Part shown: in pieces, positions 14,025-24,830 of the stretch
Position numbering within the stretch: the first letter of the stretch is position 1
How the letters are laid out: every line of letters begins with the position of its first letter
From: Zingiber officinale
Lineage: Eukaryota; Streptophyta; Magnoliopsida; Zingiberales; Zingiberaceae
DNA length: 64,000 nt
Direction of reading: 5' to 3'
NCBI RefSeq assembly: GCF_018446385.1
Contig: NC_055996.1
Span: forward strand, 18,401,317 to 18,465,316
The notes under the pieces: model-generated
The model's database searches: none
What the model saw: only the letters and a program-made list of their open reading frames with translations
Told to the model about the DNA's origin: nothing
Program-made: the position numbers and the translations under genes

Positions 14025-16161
14025 ATGGAACAAGGAAAAAGTGATTCAAATGAGGTAAACGATAACAACGACCATGTGAGCACAGATCTATCTCCATCTA
14101 ATTTAAATGAAGTCATGATTCCTAAGATTGGAATGACTTTTATATTTGAAGATGAAGTTCGTAATTTTTATAAATCCTATGCTCAGAATGTTGATTTTGG
14201 TATTTGCAAATTAGGTGGTAAAAAGGGAGATGATGGAAAGCAAAAATATTTTTGTTTTGGATGTGCCAAAAGTGGTAAAACAATATCTCAAGCCAAAAAT
14301 GCTTTGTACCCTAGACCTTCTACTAAGACAAATTGCAAAGCTAAAATTAATGTTGTTATTCGGAATGATGATAACTTTGTGATAAGTAGTGTATCTCTTG
14401 AACATAATCACGTCTTGAGCCCTGGAAAGTCATGACATTTTAGATGTAATAAATTATTGGATTCAACTACAAAGAGGAAACTTGAATTAAATGATCAAGC
14501 AGGAGTAACTTTAAGTAAAAGTTTTCATTCATTGGTAGTTGAGGCTGGAGGCTATGAGAATTTGACATTTGATGAGAGAAAGTGTAGGAATTATATTTCA
14601 GAAGCTAGAAGGTTGAGGTTAGGGGATGGAGATATTGAAGCCTTGAGTAATTATTTTTGTCGCATGCAAAGTCGGAACTCTAACTTCTTTTATGTGCTTG
14701 ATTTAGATGAAGAGTCTCGAATAAGAAATGTTTTTTGGGCAGATGCAAGATGTAGGGTTGCATATGATTACTTTTCTAATGTTGTGACTTTTGATACTAC
14801 TTATTTGACTAATAGTTATGATATGTCATTTGCTCCTTTTGTTGGGGTGAATCATCATGGTCAATCCATTTTGCTTGGATGTGGTTTATTATCCAGTGAA
14901 GATTTAGAAACATTCAAATGGTTGTTCAAATCTTGGCTAACATGTATGCTCGAGTGTGCTCCGAAGGCCATAATCACAGACCAGTGTCGCGCCATGGCAA
15001 TTGCTATTGAAGAGATATTTCCATATGCTCATCATCATTTGTGTCTTTGGCATATAATGAAAAAATTACCAGCAAAATTAGGTGGACATGCTCAATATAA
15101 GCTGATAAAGAAACAATTGAAGAATATTGTTTACAACTCACTTACTATTGATGAATGTGATGAGAATTGGATGAAAATGATTGAGGATTTTAATTTAGAG
15201 AATAATGACTGGTTGAAATCTTTGTATGAACAACGGAATAGATGGATACCTGTGTGCGTCAAGGATAAGTTTTGGGCAGGTATGTCCACATCTCAAAGGA
15301 GTGAAAGTATGAATGCTTTTTTTGATGAATATGTTCATTCGAAAACTTCTTTGAAGCAATTTGTTGAACAGTTTGAAAATTCTCTGAAGAAGAAGATTGA
15401 AAAAGAAAAAAATTTGGATTTTGGTTCTTTTAATTCTATGATACCAGTAATTTCTGGTTATCCAATTGAAAGATAATTTCAAAGTTTCTACACTAACAAC
15501 TTATTTAAGTTGTTCTAAGATGAGATAAGAGGGTTGATGTTTTGCAATACCTCACTAGTGAGGCAAGAAGGGATTGCTTTTATATTTGAAGTGGTAGAAA
15601 CTTTGTTGGGAAAAAATGGAGACCCTATAAGAGATGCTTCCTTTAGGGTGCATTATACCGAGTTAGATTGTCAAGTTAAGTGTTTATGCCATCTTTTTGA
15701 GTTTCGGGGAATTTTATGTAGGCATGTTATCTCTGTGTTGATACGAATGAAGGTGATTGAGGTTCCTATGAATTATATTATGGATCGATGGCGCAAAGAT
15801 ATTAAGCGTGGTTATCAAAGTATCACTAACATTTATGATGAATATGTTTGTGAAAGAGAAAGACATCGGTATAATATTCTCACTCCATTGATACAAGAGG
15901 TTCAACAACTTGGGGCAAATAATGACGACGGTTGTTCTGTTTTGGTGGAAATCTTGAAAGATGCGAAGGAAAAAATTGATTGCTATTCAGATAGATCATT
16001 CAAGAGTGGATCAACTGAAAGAAGCATCTACATCAAGTTCAAAAACAATACACTCTCCATTAAAAGTAAGATCTCGAGGTCGTCCACCCACAAAGAGAAA
16101 ACAATCTAAGATTGAACAAATTATGAAGAAATCAGTTGCAAAGGCCAGAAGAAAGGTATGA
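14025..16161 (+). pseudogene. FAR1-type Mutator transposase, broken by three stops and a frameshift
   Basis: One frame runs from ATG 14025 to about 16000. It has an N-terminal FAR1 DNA-binding domain (14130-14430, ending in the SLEHNH motif), a MULE DDE catalytic region (FDTTY around 14790, ITDQ around 14975, then LCLWHIMKK), and a SWIM zinc finger (CLCHLFEFRGILCRH, 15687-15730). The frame is interrupted by TGA at 14433-14435, TAA at 15474-15476 and TAA at 15516-15518, without a frame change. Family comparison suggests Arg, Gln and Gln at these sites, so each is a single C-to-T change. A one-base shift near 15990-16015 moves the basic C-terminal tail (GRPPTKRKQSKIEQ) to the next frame, ending at 16161. 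FAR1-like proteins of host plants descend from such transposases. Here the TIR context shows a transposon gene. Confidence 0.92.
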
Positions 16162-16466
16162 TTTATTATGTTTTAAGCGATAGAGGATTATTGTTCGATA
16201 CCTATGAGATAACTTTTGCATTATATACTTTTTTGTAGCCAAATATCTCTATTTACTATTTATAGGGTTCTTTGTTGAATACAATGTTAGGTCATTCATT
16301 CTGTGACAACCAGCCAATCAACAACATAATATGCTTTTCTTAAAATTTGATGTCAAAGCAAAAGTTAGTTCCAACATAATTTGTCCAAATTAAAGTAGTA
16401 TGATTTACTTCATCTGTCAAAGATAATATGTTTGGTTTACATGATAGTTGGTCCATTCTGCTCCAG

Positions 16467-16697
16467 CGCCACAGGTTTCTCCTGACGATGCTAACGCTCT
16501 TGGCAATCCTATGCACCATCTATCTCTACTTCGCGATCACTTTTGGCGTGGCCATAGATTCATGTACAAGCTTGTCAGGGGCTAAGAAGGGAGTGTGTCA
16601 AGCCAAAGCTTTGGAAGTCAAGAAGTTTAAGCCAGATCAGAATGTCTCAAATTTTTTCCTTGAAACACAATATATGAATCTTGATCTGTCTATATGA
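16467..16697 (+). pseudogene. Captured exon of a small single-span membrane protein
   Basis: An exon-like block begins after an acceptor-like CTCCAG at 16461-16466. It encodes RHRFLLTMLTLLAILCTIY and continues through one hydrophobic helix and a Cys-containing tail (DSCTSLSGAKKGVCQAKA). Its GC content is above that of the surrounding MULE interior. It resembles a short uncharacterised plant transmembrane protein I recall only loosely. The 3' border is unclear; the open frame continues to 16697. It is interpreted as a gene fragment acquired by the MULE, not a working gene. Confidence 0.6.
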
Positions 16698-16936
16698 TAC
16701 TTGTTTCTTATGTTTCTAAGCTTGTTCAATGTTGTGTGATGGTTAATTGTAGCTATGCATGCCATTTTAACAAACTGTTAAGACTTAATTTCTCTTTGCA
16801 TATCCATTGTTTAAGAGGGAAGGACACTTTGCATATCCATTGTTTGATGAAATGATAACCAAGTTTTATAATTTAACCATTCCCAAGCCTGCCTTCGTCT
16901 GGATTTCTCTAAATGATCGTACATTTTCATATGCAG

Positions 16937-17805
16937 CTGCTGCACATGGTCAATCCAGATACTGCGGAGTTTATATCTGTAGTGCAGGCCCTTAAAGGTG
17001 GCCTTCATCCTCAGAGGTTAGTTCATGTGTTGGATTCTATGTTGGATGTGACCTCAGCTCTTAAAGCATTCAAATGAGCTTCTACTCAAATCAAGTGTTT
17101 TGGTTCCATGATTGATTCTTTTTGTGTAAATTGCAGGGAAGTTGAAGCTTTACTGGTATTTAGATATTCAATTTTAGCAAAACAGCAACCATCCATCTCA
17201 ACATGTTGCAACAGACTTTTAGATACTTTTTCCTCACACAGTGGAAATTTCTTTTCATCATTGTAATATTTGTATATAAAGAAATGGTAAAATCGGGGAT
17301 TCTTCCAGATGTTGTCACATTAAATTACCTTATAAAGGGCCTAATTTCACATAATGTATTTCAGCAGATGCTCAAGTCTGGTTGCACTCATCTTCCGGAC
17401 TTTTATTATAATGTTATGCCTCTTCTTTGCAGCATCAACAGATTTGAGGAAGACATTAAATTGTTAGCGATGAAGGGAAATATAAAGGGTGATCAAGATT
17501 TATATTTGTATAAACATTTAATCCAATGCTTATATAACAACCGGCAACTTGAGACTGCAATAGAATTTCTTCAAGAAATAAAAAACTGGGGATTTACTCC
17601 TCTAACTATTACATACACAGATGTTGTCAATGGGCTTTGCAAATTTGTGAAGTTGAATGAGGCTATGACCTTCTTAGATAGGGAGGACGTTGTGCAAGTT
17701 GAACCTTACAATGCCTTGCTCAAGGGTCTCTGCAATGCTGGTAGATATCAAGAGGCAGCTATATATCATTACAAAATGATCAAACCATTACAAAATGGGT
17801 ACTAG
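16937..17805 (+). pseudogene. Captured P-class PPR gene fragment inside the MULE
   Basis: Starting after an acceptor-like ATGCAG, the sequence reads LLHMVNPDTAEFISVVQAL and then GLHPQR, typical of the start of a P-class PPR protein. It continues past a TGA near 17077 where tryptophan is expected. A second stretch (17272-17805) is open and contains P motifs: GILPDVVTLNYLIKGL, GFTPLTITYTDVVNGLCK, QVEPYNALLKGLCNAGRYQE. The two parts look like one donor gene with internal loss. The fragment has no full-length frame. It differs in class from the neighbouring PLS-type PPR gene, so that gene is not the donor. Confidence 0.75.
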
Positions 17806-18043
17806 TAAGAAGAAGTCCAAAAAGAAGAAGAAGACACAATAAATCATTACAAAATGATCAAACCAGTATATAACAAGTTCTGCATTATCCATCTTAACTA
17901 AAAACAAATTACCCTATCACATTACAGTACCAACATTAGTCAACACTAATTAACCACCTAAACTAATAAACCAATTAGTCTTAAGCTGGTTATTACAAAC
18001 ATTTAATTTGTCATATTACAACAACAACATTACTCAACACTAA

Positions 18044-18412
18044 TTAACAAGACCGAACTAACAAAGTAATAAGATATACAGCCAAAAGAGTTAAATTCAC
18101 TATAACTAATATCCAGACCAATGATGGTACATTCCAATTTCCTAGATTATGCCCACGAGAAGCAATGTATTCACTGCCTAACCTTGACTCTATTCTTCCT
18201 AACCTTCCACGACATATTTCACTTCTGTCTTCATTAGATAAAGTATCAGCTACCACCCACTTTTGCCAGCCATGTTGCGCACATCCATAATACCTCCTTC
18301 CGAGATTTTTGCTTGATCTAGAAACACATACCAATGTTCTTCGTCCGCAATCTCTACATGGTACATGTTCAAATTTTGTATTGTCGATGGAGTTGTACCT
18401 TGATGATGCCAT
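18044..18412 (-). CDS. GRF-like zinc-finger protein with C-terminal membrane helix, MULE-borne
   Basis: An intact ORF of 122 residues starts at ATG 18412. It begins MASSRYNSIDNTKF, then has a GRF-type zinc-finger pattern (VPCRDCGRR ... GRRYYGCAQHGWQKWV, about residues 17-60). A charged linker and a hydrophobic C-terminal helix (VWILVIVNLTLLAVYLI, about residues 100-117) follow. The final cysteine usual in GRF fingers appears to be missing. Small GRF/TM proteins are abundant in plant genomes and often travel with transposons; their function is unknown. It lies near the right TIR and reads toward the transposase, the position mudrB has in MuDR. It is the only gene in the element without a break. 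Whether it helps transposition is open. Confidence 0.7.
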   Translation of the reverse strand: MASSRYNSIDNTKFEHVPCRDCGRRTLVCVSRSSKNLGRRYYGCAQHGWQKWVVADTLSNEDRSEICRGRLGRIESRLGSEYIASRGHNLGNWNVPSLVWILVIVNLTLLAVYLITLLVRSC

Positions 18413-19171
18413 CAAATAACAACCTATTAAGCAAACAAGAATTACTTAGATTCAAATATTTTTTAATGCTCATAGATTGTATGCTAAATCAATTCAAAAA
18501 TAGGAACTAAGCTATTTTGCGATACCATACATCCAGATGGTAAAGAACATACATCCAAACACTAAAGTTATAAGAGATGTCTGTCAGCGTAGTACTGGTC
18601 TCTCTCATGTTTTATTTTAAAAATTTACTAAACCAAACACACAAAACTCTAAACATTGGTCTTTATAAACACCGACCTATCCGAAACAACGACTTTCCTC
18701 CATGCTACAATTGCTAAAATTATGGATTTTTAATCAAATCTGCAAATTACAATGACCATATTTCATATTAAATAGATAAGAAACTATAAAGGTGATTACA
18801 ACCTGATAATAATAGAGAACTACAGCTGTTAAGACAGACTGCAACTTAGATAACTTATTCTCAGATAAAATGCAACATGTTGTAACAATTTTCAATATAA
18901 ACTCTTCCACAGACATTAAGCAAATGTAATGGTCATATCACGGTAGATATCACAAATTGAATATCTGAATACCAGTAAAGCTTCAACTTCCTTGCAATTT
19001 ACACAAAAAGAATCAATCATGGAACCAAACACTTGATTTGTATTGTTGAGTTGTAACTTAATCATCTCATTAAGAAGAATCTCCATCTCTTAAATATTTC
19101 CAACCAATCCCAACCTAATTTAAACACTTGATGATGCCACACAAGGAAAAACTGATGGAAAGAGAGCTTCC
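18413..19171. other. MULE interior between the GRF ORF and the right TIR
   Basis: AT-rich; it presumably carries the leader of the minus-strand ORF. Pieces such as the 18940-19060 segment mirror, in reverse complement, phrases at 17030-17170. This hints at a partial inverted duplication of the captured PPR region. No gene is seen. Confidence 0.45.
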
Positions 19172-19825
19172 ATACACAGGCTACACTAATGAATGTACAA
19201 AGCAAGAATCTCCATCAAAATGAAATTTGATCGACCCTATTTTGATCTACACAATGGAAGTGTGAGGTGAGCAGCTAAACAGAAGAAAACCGAGCGACGT
19301 TTAAATCCAACAAAAAAAATCTTAAGATCCAACAAAATCATCTAAGGAAAATACTAGGGCAGGGGAGGGTTAGGGGAAGAATCTTTGGTCGCCGGACGTT
19401 CGATGGGAAGGGAGAGTGGCGAGCAGAGAGCGTCGAGAGTCTTTGGCCGCCGGACGTTCGATGGGAAGGGAGAGCCGTGAGCAGAGAGCGTCGAGAGTCT
19501 TTGGCCGCCGGACGTTCGATGGGAAGGGAGAGCGACGAGCAGAAAGCGTCGAGAGTTAGGACCACAGAGAGCAGAGGGCGCAGAGAGCATCGCCGGGGGT
19601 TCGATCGGGGCAAAGAGTGGAGAGAAAGAGTGGCGGCAAGGAGACGACGAGAAAGAGCGTGTTTTAGGGCAAGGAGGAAGGATTGCGGCGAGAAATGAGC
19701 GTGAATCGAGCGACGCAGAGTGAAAAAACCCCCAAAATTGGTGCTGACATGTCATGCCCACGCAGGAATCCACATCAGTCGAGATATGAATTCGAGGAGG
19801 TATTTCGAGATGCATATCATTTCTC
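19172..19825 (-). repeat. MULE right terminal inverted repeat, expanded
   Basis: About 654 bp, the reverse complement of the left TIR. It is about 100 bp longer, mainly because a 58-bp segment present once on the left is present three times here (19382-19555). Confidence 0.93.
19382..19555. repeat. 3 x 58-bp tandem repeat within the right TIR
   Basis: Units start at 19382, 19440 and 19498, each beginning TCTTTGG(C/T)CGCCGGACGTTC. They differ at a few bases only. The left TIR has a single unit at the corresponding place (about 13410-13468). Confidence 0.92.
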
Positions 19826-19834
19826 TTTCAAGAT
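19826..19834 (+). repeat. Right 9-bp target-site duplication of the MULE
   Basis: TTTCAAGAT, identical to 13125-13133, directly follows the terminal ATTTCTC. Confidence 0.95.
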
Positions 19835-19837
19835 ATT

Positions 19838-19912
19838 CTCCCTCTCTCTACTCTACCCTACTCTACTTTCTACTCTACCCTACTCTACTTTCTACTCTAC
19901 TCTACTCTACTT
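19838..19912. repeat. CTCTAC-rich minisatellite beside the MULE
   Basis: Imperfect repeats of ctctaccctactctacttt lie directly outside the right target duplication. Confidence 0.85.
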
Positions 19913-20040
19913 GTGAAAAGTAATCTCCCTCCCTTCTTCTCATCTATTGATTTATATCACTCAAATTTATTTTTTTTAAATTTAACTACTAAAATAAAAA
20001 GTATGATTTGACATTAAATCTTCTTTCTCTAAACTCTACT

Positions 20041-21137
20041 TTTTATGGTTGTAAATTCGTAGAAATCTAAATAATCTAGGTCCATTAGTAGATTTCAATC
20101 AAAATTTATGATTGACCTAGAGAGTTCAATTGCACCGTAAATCTGTTGAGTTTCTGAAGTGCCAAGTAATCCAAATGTGCCCTCTTGTACTATTTTCGGT
20201 CTTCCCTAGTAGTTCAAGGAGAAAAAAAAATCTTCATTTAGAACGCCAAGGCCAAGTTGGGTCTGATCGAAGAACAAACCAAGACCATGTTGGACCTAGT
20301 GTGGAGAGAACAGGTCTAACTTGGTCCTAGTCTGCTCTCAAATCAGGCTCAACGTGGTCTTGGTCTCCAAGAGACTAGAACCAAGAATTCTAGCTAAAAG
20401 TTAGCATAATACTGAAGCACCTCTAGGAGTCCGAAATAAGTAATGGAGGACACTTTTGGATGCTTTGCAACCTTAGAAACCTAAAGGACTTGAAATGAGT
20501 GTAATTTGAGCTCTGTTAGTCAATTAGTGTATTTTGATCGAAATCACTGTTAGACCTAGGCTATTTGGATTTCTGTAAACTTGCACCTATCAGATAGGGT
20601 TGTGTGAAAGAAAGATAAATATGATGTCAAATCTTGATTTTGATCAAGTAACACTGTGGGGCTGGTATGGGAAGACTAGGCTCAATTGGTCTTGGTCTTG
20701 GTCTTGGTCTTGATCTTAGTATGCTCCTAGAGACCAAGATCACGTTGGCCTGATATGAGAGCATACCAAGACCAAGTTGGGTCCTATCTCCCCACGCCAG
20801 GGTCATATTGTTCCTTGATCAGAATCAAGGTTTGACATCATATTTATCTTTCTCTCACTCAACCCTACCGGATGGATGCAAGTTTGTAGAAATCCAAATA
20901 GTCTAGGCCCATCAATGGATTTCGGACATAACCCACTGATCGACCTATAGAGCATAGATTGCACTCATTTTAGATTATATGGATTTCTGAGATTGCAAGA
21001 AGTTCAAACGTGTCCTCTATTACTTATTTTGGATTCTCAAGAGATGCTCCAGTATTTTGCTAAATTTTAGCTAGAATGCTTGGGCCTAGTCTCTTGGAGA
21101 TGAGGACCATATTGGGCTTGATCTGAGAGTAGACTAG
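20041..21137. repeat. Large imperfect foldback repeat
   Basis: The left arm 20327-20727 (starting CTAGTCTGCTCTCA) pairs with the right arm 20758-21137 (ending TGAGAGTAGACTAG). They meet at a short loop around gtatgctc / gagcatac. An additional piece at about 20041-20215 is a direct relative of 20870-21020, so part of the arm sequence occurs three times. There are no coding frames. It resembles a foldback transposon or the remains of an inverted duplication. Confidence 0.75.
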
Positions 21138-22229
21138 TGTAGGATTGAAAGAGACGAGAGACCAGGGGTGAATCTTGCATGTTAAAACTTCTTTTTTCTT
21201 TTAATAAATTGAAACAAAGCCACAGCGGAAGAAAGGAAAATAAGCAAGAATACAATTCGATTTTTTTACTTTGTTCATAGTCCACTGACTACTACTCCAA
21301 GGTCTATGATCCTTAATCACTTCCGAATAGGCAATCAACTAAAGTTCTTCTCTCTGAAAACTTTCAAAGAAGAAGCAAACTCGTACAAGAAATGAGGTAA
21401 ATATTAACAAGCCAATATCACCTTGAATGAATGCAAGTAATAAATATTATATTGACAACAAGTGGTAGAAGATTAAGCGTCGGTTGTTAGAGAGCCTATC
21501 AATGTCGTAGAAGCAACATTTGCATGATTCAAGCAGTAGAAAAAGAATGAGTCGTAGAGAGAGTTGATCTTCAACCTCAAACCTCAAGGCTCTTTTTATA
21601 AGTTGTTTATCCGGTCGACTGAACTTTTTTTGGTCGATCGATCTCTAGAATACGCTCGGCTTCCCGTCTAGGTTTATGATCTTCCTAGATCGTATCTTTT
21701 GCAAAATCAACCTATATCGATCGACCGACTCCATGTTTGATTGATTAAACTTCTAAATTTCCTTTTTCTGTTTGATTTGATCTTATATGATTTTCTCTTA
21801 CCATATGTGTTTGGTCGACCAACTCCCAGTTCATTCGATCGAACCTTGTTATTTCCTTTGTTATTTGATCTGATCTATTTTCTCTTCAATTACTAAATAG
21901 GATCGATTGGCTGATCATGCTTTTAGTCGACCAACCCACTATTTCCTTCTTTGGTTCAATTCAAATCTTATCTTATCTTATCTTATGGGATCAGTCAACT
22001 GAACCACTTTATTTGGTTGACCCAACCTTTCGATTATCCCAAATATTATTTTTCTGTAAAACAAAGTTAGTACAACAAAAATAATAATAAAGGCCCTACA
22101 AAATAGAATTATAACAATATAATTATGCAAGAATAAGTCTGATAGTTAGGACTGTCTAATCTTGACTTAGAAACCTTCGTTCATTTCTTTAGTCGGATCA
22201 ACGCCTTAGGTTGTCTAGACTAGGATGTG
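21138..22229 (-). repeat. Degenerate minus-oriented LTR fragment (TGTAGGA family), left part
   Basis: It starts TGTAGGATTGAAAGAGACG on the plus strand, which reads as an LTR 3' end on the minus strand. A 'ggggtgaat' block and a TATA-like ttataaaaag on the minus strand (near 21600) follow. Related copies begin at 25383 and 28947. It is split by the solo LTR at 22235-23598 and continues after 23604. Confidence 0.5.
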
Positions 22230-22234
22230 TCCTC

Positions 22235-23598
22235 TGTTGGTGCAAGTTGCACCAGAATCAAACCTAAATTTTGATGTTGTCAAAGATTCAAGTTAAGTCT
22301 TGTTGTGATCTAACAAGTTGACTAAGTGTGCAGGTTGTTTACTCAACCGGGAAAGACCTAGTTGGAGGTTAGGCAGGAGAAATCTTAGCAGATCGTGGAA
22401 CACAGGTGAAAAGACCAAGTGGGTCGAGAGGACTCGACACTTAGCAGTGAGATCGAGAGGTCTGGAGGACCGAAGATCGAGAGTAAGTCCTGGCGAGCCG
22501 ATCAAGGCTAAGTGAAAAGTCCAAACAAATCTGGAGGATCAAAATTTGACAGGTAGGTTGAGGTAAACAACTAGAGGAGCAACAGTGTGGCCATGTTCCT
22601 GAAGGGAGCAACCTAAGGTCGTTGATCTAACTGATGAAATCGGGAAGGTTTGTAAGTTGAGATCAAGACAGATGAACTGTCTATTATTATTACCTATGCA
22701 TTTTATATTACTATGCTAATCTTTGTTTTGCAGGAATATACTCTTTAACTCTATTTTGCAGGTTCGGCTTGATCGGTCGACCGAACCAGAATAACTCAGA
22801 ACAGACACACGTTCAGACAAAACCAGAGCGAAATCTGATCAGAGCTTGATCGGTCGACCGAACCAAAGGATCTGTCAACCGAACCCTGACGATGTGGCAC
22901 AGATCAGTTCGGTCAAAAGCAGAGAAGGAAGCTAAGCTGATCAGTCGACCGAACAATACCTCATCAATGCAACATTAAGTGAAATCTCGGCAAACAAGGA
23001 AACTCTCTGTTCGGTTGACAGAAAAAGGTGATCGATCGACCGAACACTTTATGATAGTAAATGCCAAAGATCGAATCAGCGTCAGATGGAAGGAAGTTGG
23101 TTCGGTCGATTGAACGTCGACGACTCTTATAAAAGAGAGCTCGAGGTCCGAGGCCGAGATACGGATTCTGATCGATTTGAAGTTCATCTCTGCACAAGCT
23201 ACTTGTGCTACAAGTCTTCTACACATCTTTAAGCAAGCTACTCCATTCGACCGACCGAGCTTCATCTTCTACCCTTGTCGGTATAATTATTTAAAGCTTG
23301 CATTGTATTTGATTTAAAAGAATATAGTAGTCTGTTACTATCTTCTATCTGTATTTGTACGATCTGCTTCTTTTCGAGGATTTCGGAAGGAAGGGTTTTA
23401 GTGGATTGCCCATCGGTGAAGTCAATGATTGTGGGTCTTAGAGTAGGAGTCAACTTAGACTTCGAACCAGGTAACCAAACTGAGTCTTTTACTTTTCATT
23501 GCATATTCTGATTATCTTTAAAATACGAAAAGAAAAGTTTTTAAAAGCACGATATTCACCCCCCCCCCCCCCCTCTATTGCACTCGTTCGATCATACA
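22235..23598 (+). mobile_element. Solo LTR (TGTTGGTGCAAG family) with 5-bp target duplication
   Basis: This 1,364-bp unit starts TGTTGGTGCAAGTTGC and ends ...CGATCATACA, flanked on both sides by TCCTC (22230-22234 and 23599-23603). It has a TATA-like TTATAAAAG near 23128 and a long C tract near its 3' end. It is a product of recombination between the two LTRs of a former element. Confidence 0.88.
22766..23115. repeat. Array of GATCGGTCGACCGAAC-like palindromic motifs in the solo LTR
   Basis: At least five dispersed copies of a motif with core TCGGTCGACCGA (near 22771, 22848, 22941, 23030, 23100) lie upstream of the LTR TATA box. The related phrase ggtcgacc also recurs in the neighbouring LTR fragment at 21610-22020. 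The position in presumed U3 suggests a promoter or transcription-factor role; this is inference. Confidence 0.6.
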
Positions 23599-23603
23599 TC
23601 CTC

Positions 23604-24830
23604 ATTGTCTTCTAGAACAGAAGATCTCTCTAGAACTTACCTTACTTACCGCCAAACATTTAGTCTGTCTAACCTATTTAATCTTATACTTTTGCTTAGT
23701 GTATGATCGACCCATCAGACTTTCCTTACTTAATGTCTAGTCTAGCTGACCCATCAAGTGCATTGTCATATCCGCTTATCTAGCCTTCTGCCTGATGGCT
23801 AGACCTTCTGATCCACTAAGACTCTTTTCCTATTGTCTGGTCATCCTAACCCATTAGGTCTTTCTGATAATGTCTAGTCTTCCTAACCCATTAGGACTTT
23901 TCATGTTAAGTGATATACGCATTTAACTCACATATTAAATTACATAATGTCTAACTTTAAACCATTTATCATACATCAAAATACAAGTTTGATTATCGGT
24001 GCTAACTATAATAATCTTCTCATTTTTTATGTTTGCCAACACAGTTTAAAGTTAGACAAAAATACCTTTCTTTAATTGAGTTTAACATGCTTTAACAAAA
24101 TTTCAATCTTAATCTAAAGCAATTAAATTTACTTAAACTTATATCAAAGTTTAAAGTTTAAGTTGTGCTGAAATAAGACTTGATAACTTTAACATCTTAA
24201 ATTATAGTAAAAAATTGTAAGTAATCAGTTTATGTATTTAAGTTGAAAGTTTAATCAAGATTGGTATATCTAACTTAAACTTAACTTCAATCTAAATTTT
24301 AGTTAGTTTTTCTAAGTTTTCTCTCAATTCACTTTAAATTAATCTTTGCCCCTTTGACACAAATCAAAGTAGGGATCATCACAAAATTTTCAAAGGAAAA
24401 TTTCCAACGTTCCCTTTAGTTCTTCAACTTGTTTTTTCATAAGGGAATTCTCTTTCTCAAATTTTTGGACATAAGTTGAGGTTTCATCCTAAACTTGATT
24501 AGTTGAGGGACTAGGGTTAGTCTTCTACTCAAAGGATTTTAACCTCCTTAAGTAGTGACTAGACCCAGACATTAGACTTAGCCAATTTTTTAGTTAAGTA
24601 AGAAATCATATCATATAACTTATCAACTAAGGGAAACTTTACCTCATTGTTTGGTTCATCTCAAATATATATGAATCCGTGGCTTGACTCAAACTCTGAC
24701 TCAAACTCATATTTAGGTTCAAACTCGAGTTCAGACTCTGGTTTGCCTACTTTTTCATTCTCCATTAGAGTCACGAAGCTCATTTGGTTTGGCTCTTTTG
24801 TGTCCAACTTCTTTTTCTCGTTTTAAAAAG
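23604..24830 (-). repeat. Degenerate retroelement remnant, continuation of the split fragment
   Basis: This is repetitive sequence with recurring 'gtctagtc...cccattag' phrases followed by an AT-rich internal-type stretch. Short gag-like frames may exist on the minus strand but none is convincing. Confidence 0.4.

Larger units (their letters stand above)
13134..19825 (+). mobile_element. Complete Mutator-like element (MULE) with captured gene pieces and two convergent ORFs
   Basis: A 6,692-bp element with long terminal inverted repeats (about 555 and 654 bp) is bounded by a perfect 9-bp duplication. Inside are a FAR1-type transposase pseudogene (+, 14025-16161), two captured host-gene segments (16467-17805), and an intact ORF for a GRF-like zinc-finger/membrane protein (-, 18044-18412). 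The transposase and the minus-strand ORF read toward each other from opposite TIRs, the same layout as mudrA/mudrB of maize MuDR. TIRs of this element are still very similar, so the insertion is not ancient. It can no longer make its own transposase. Confidence 0.93.
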
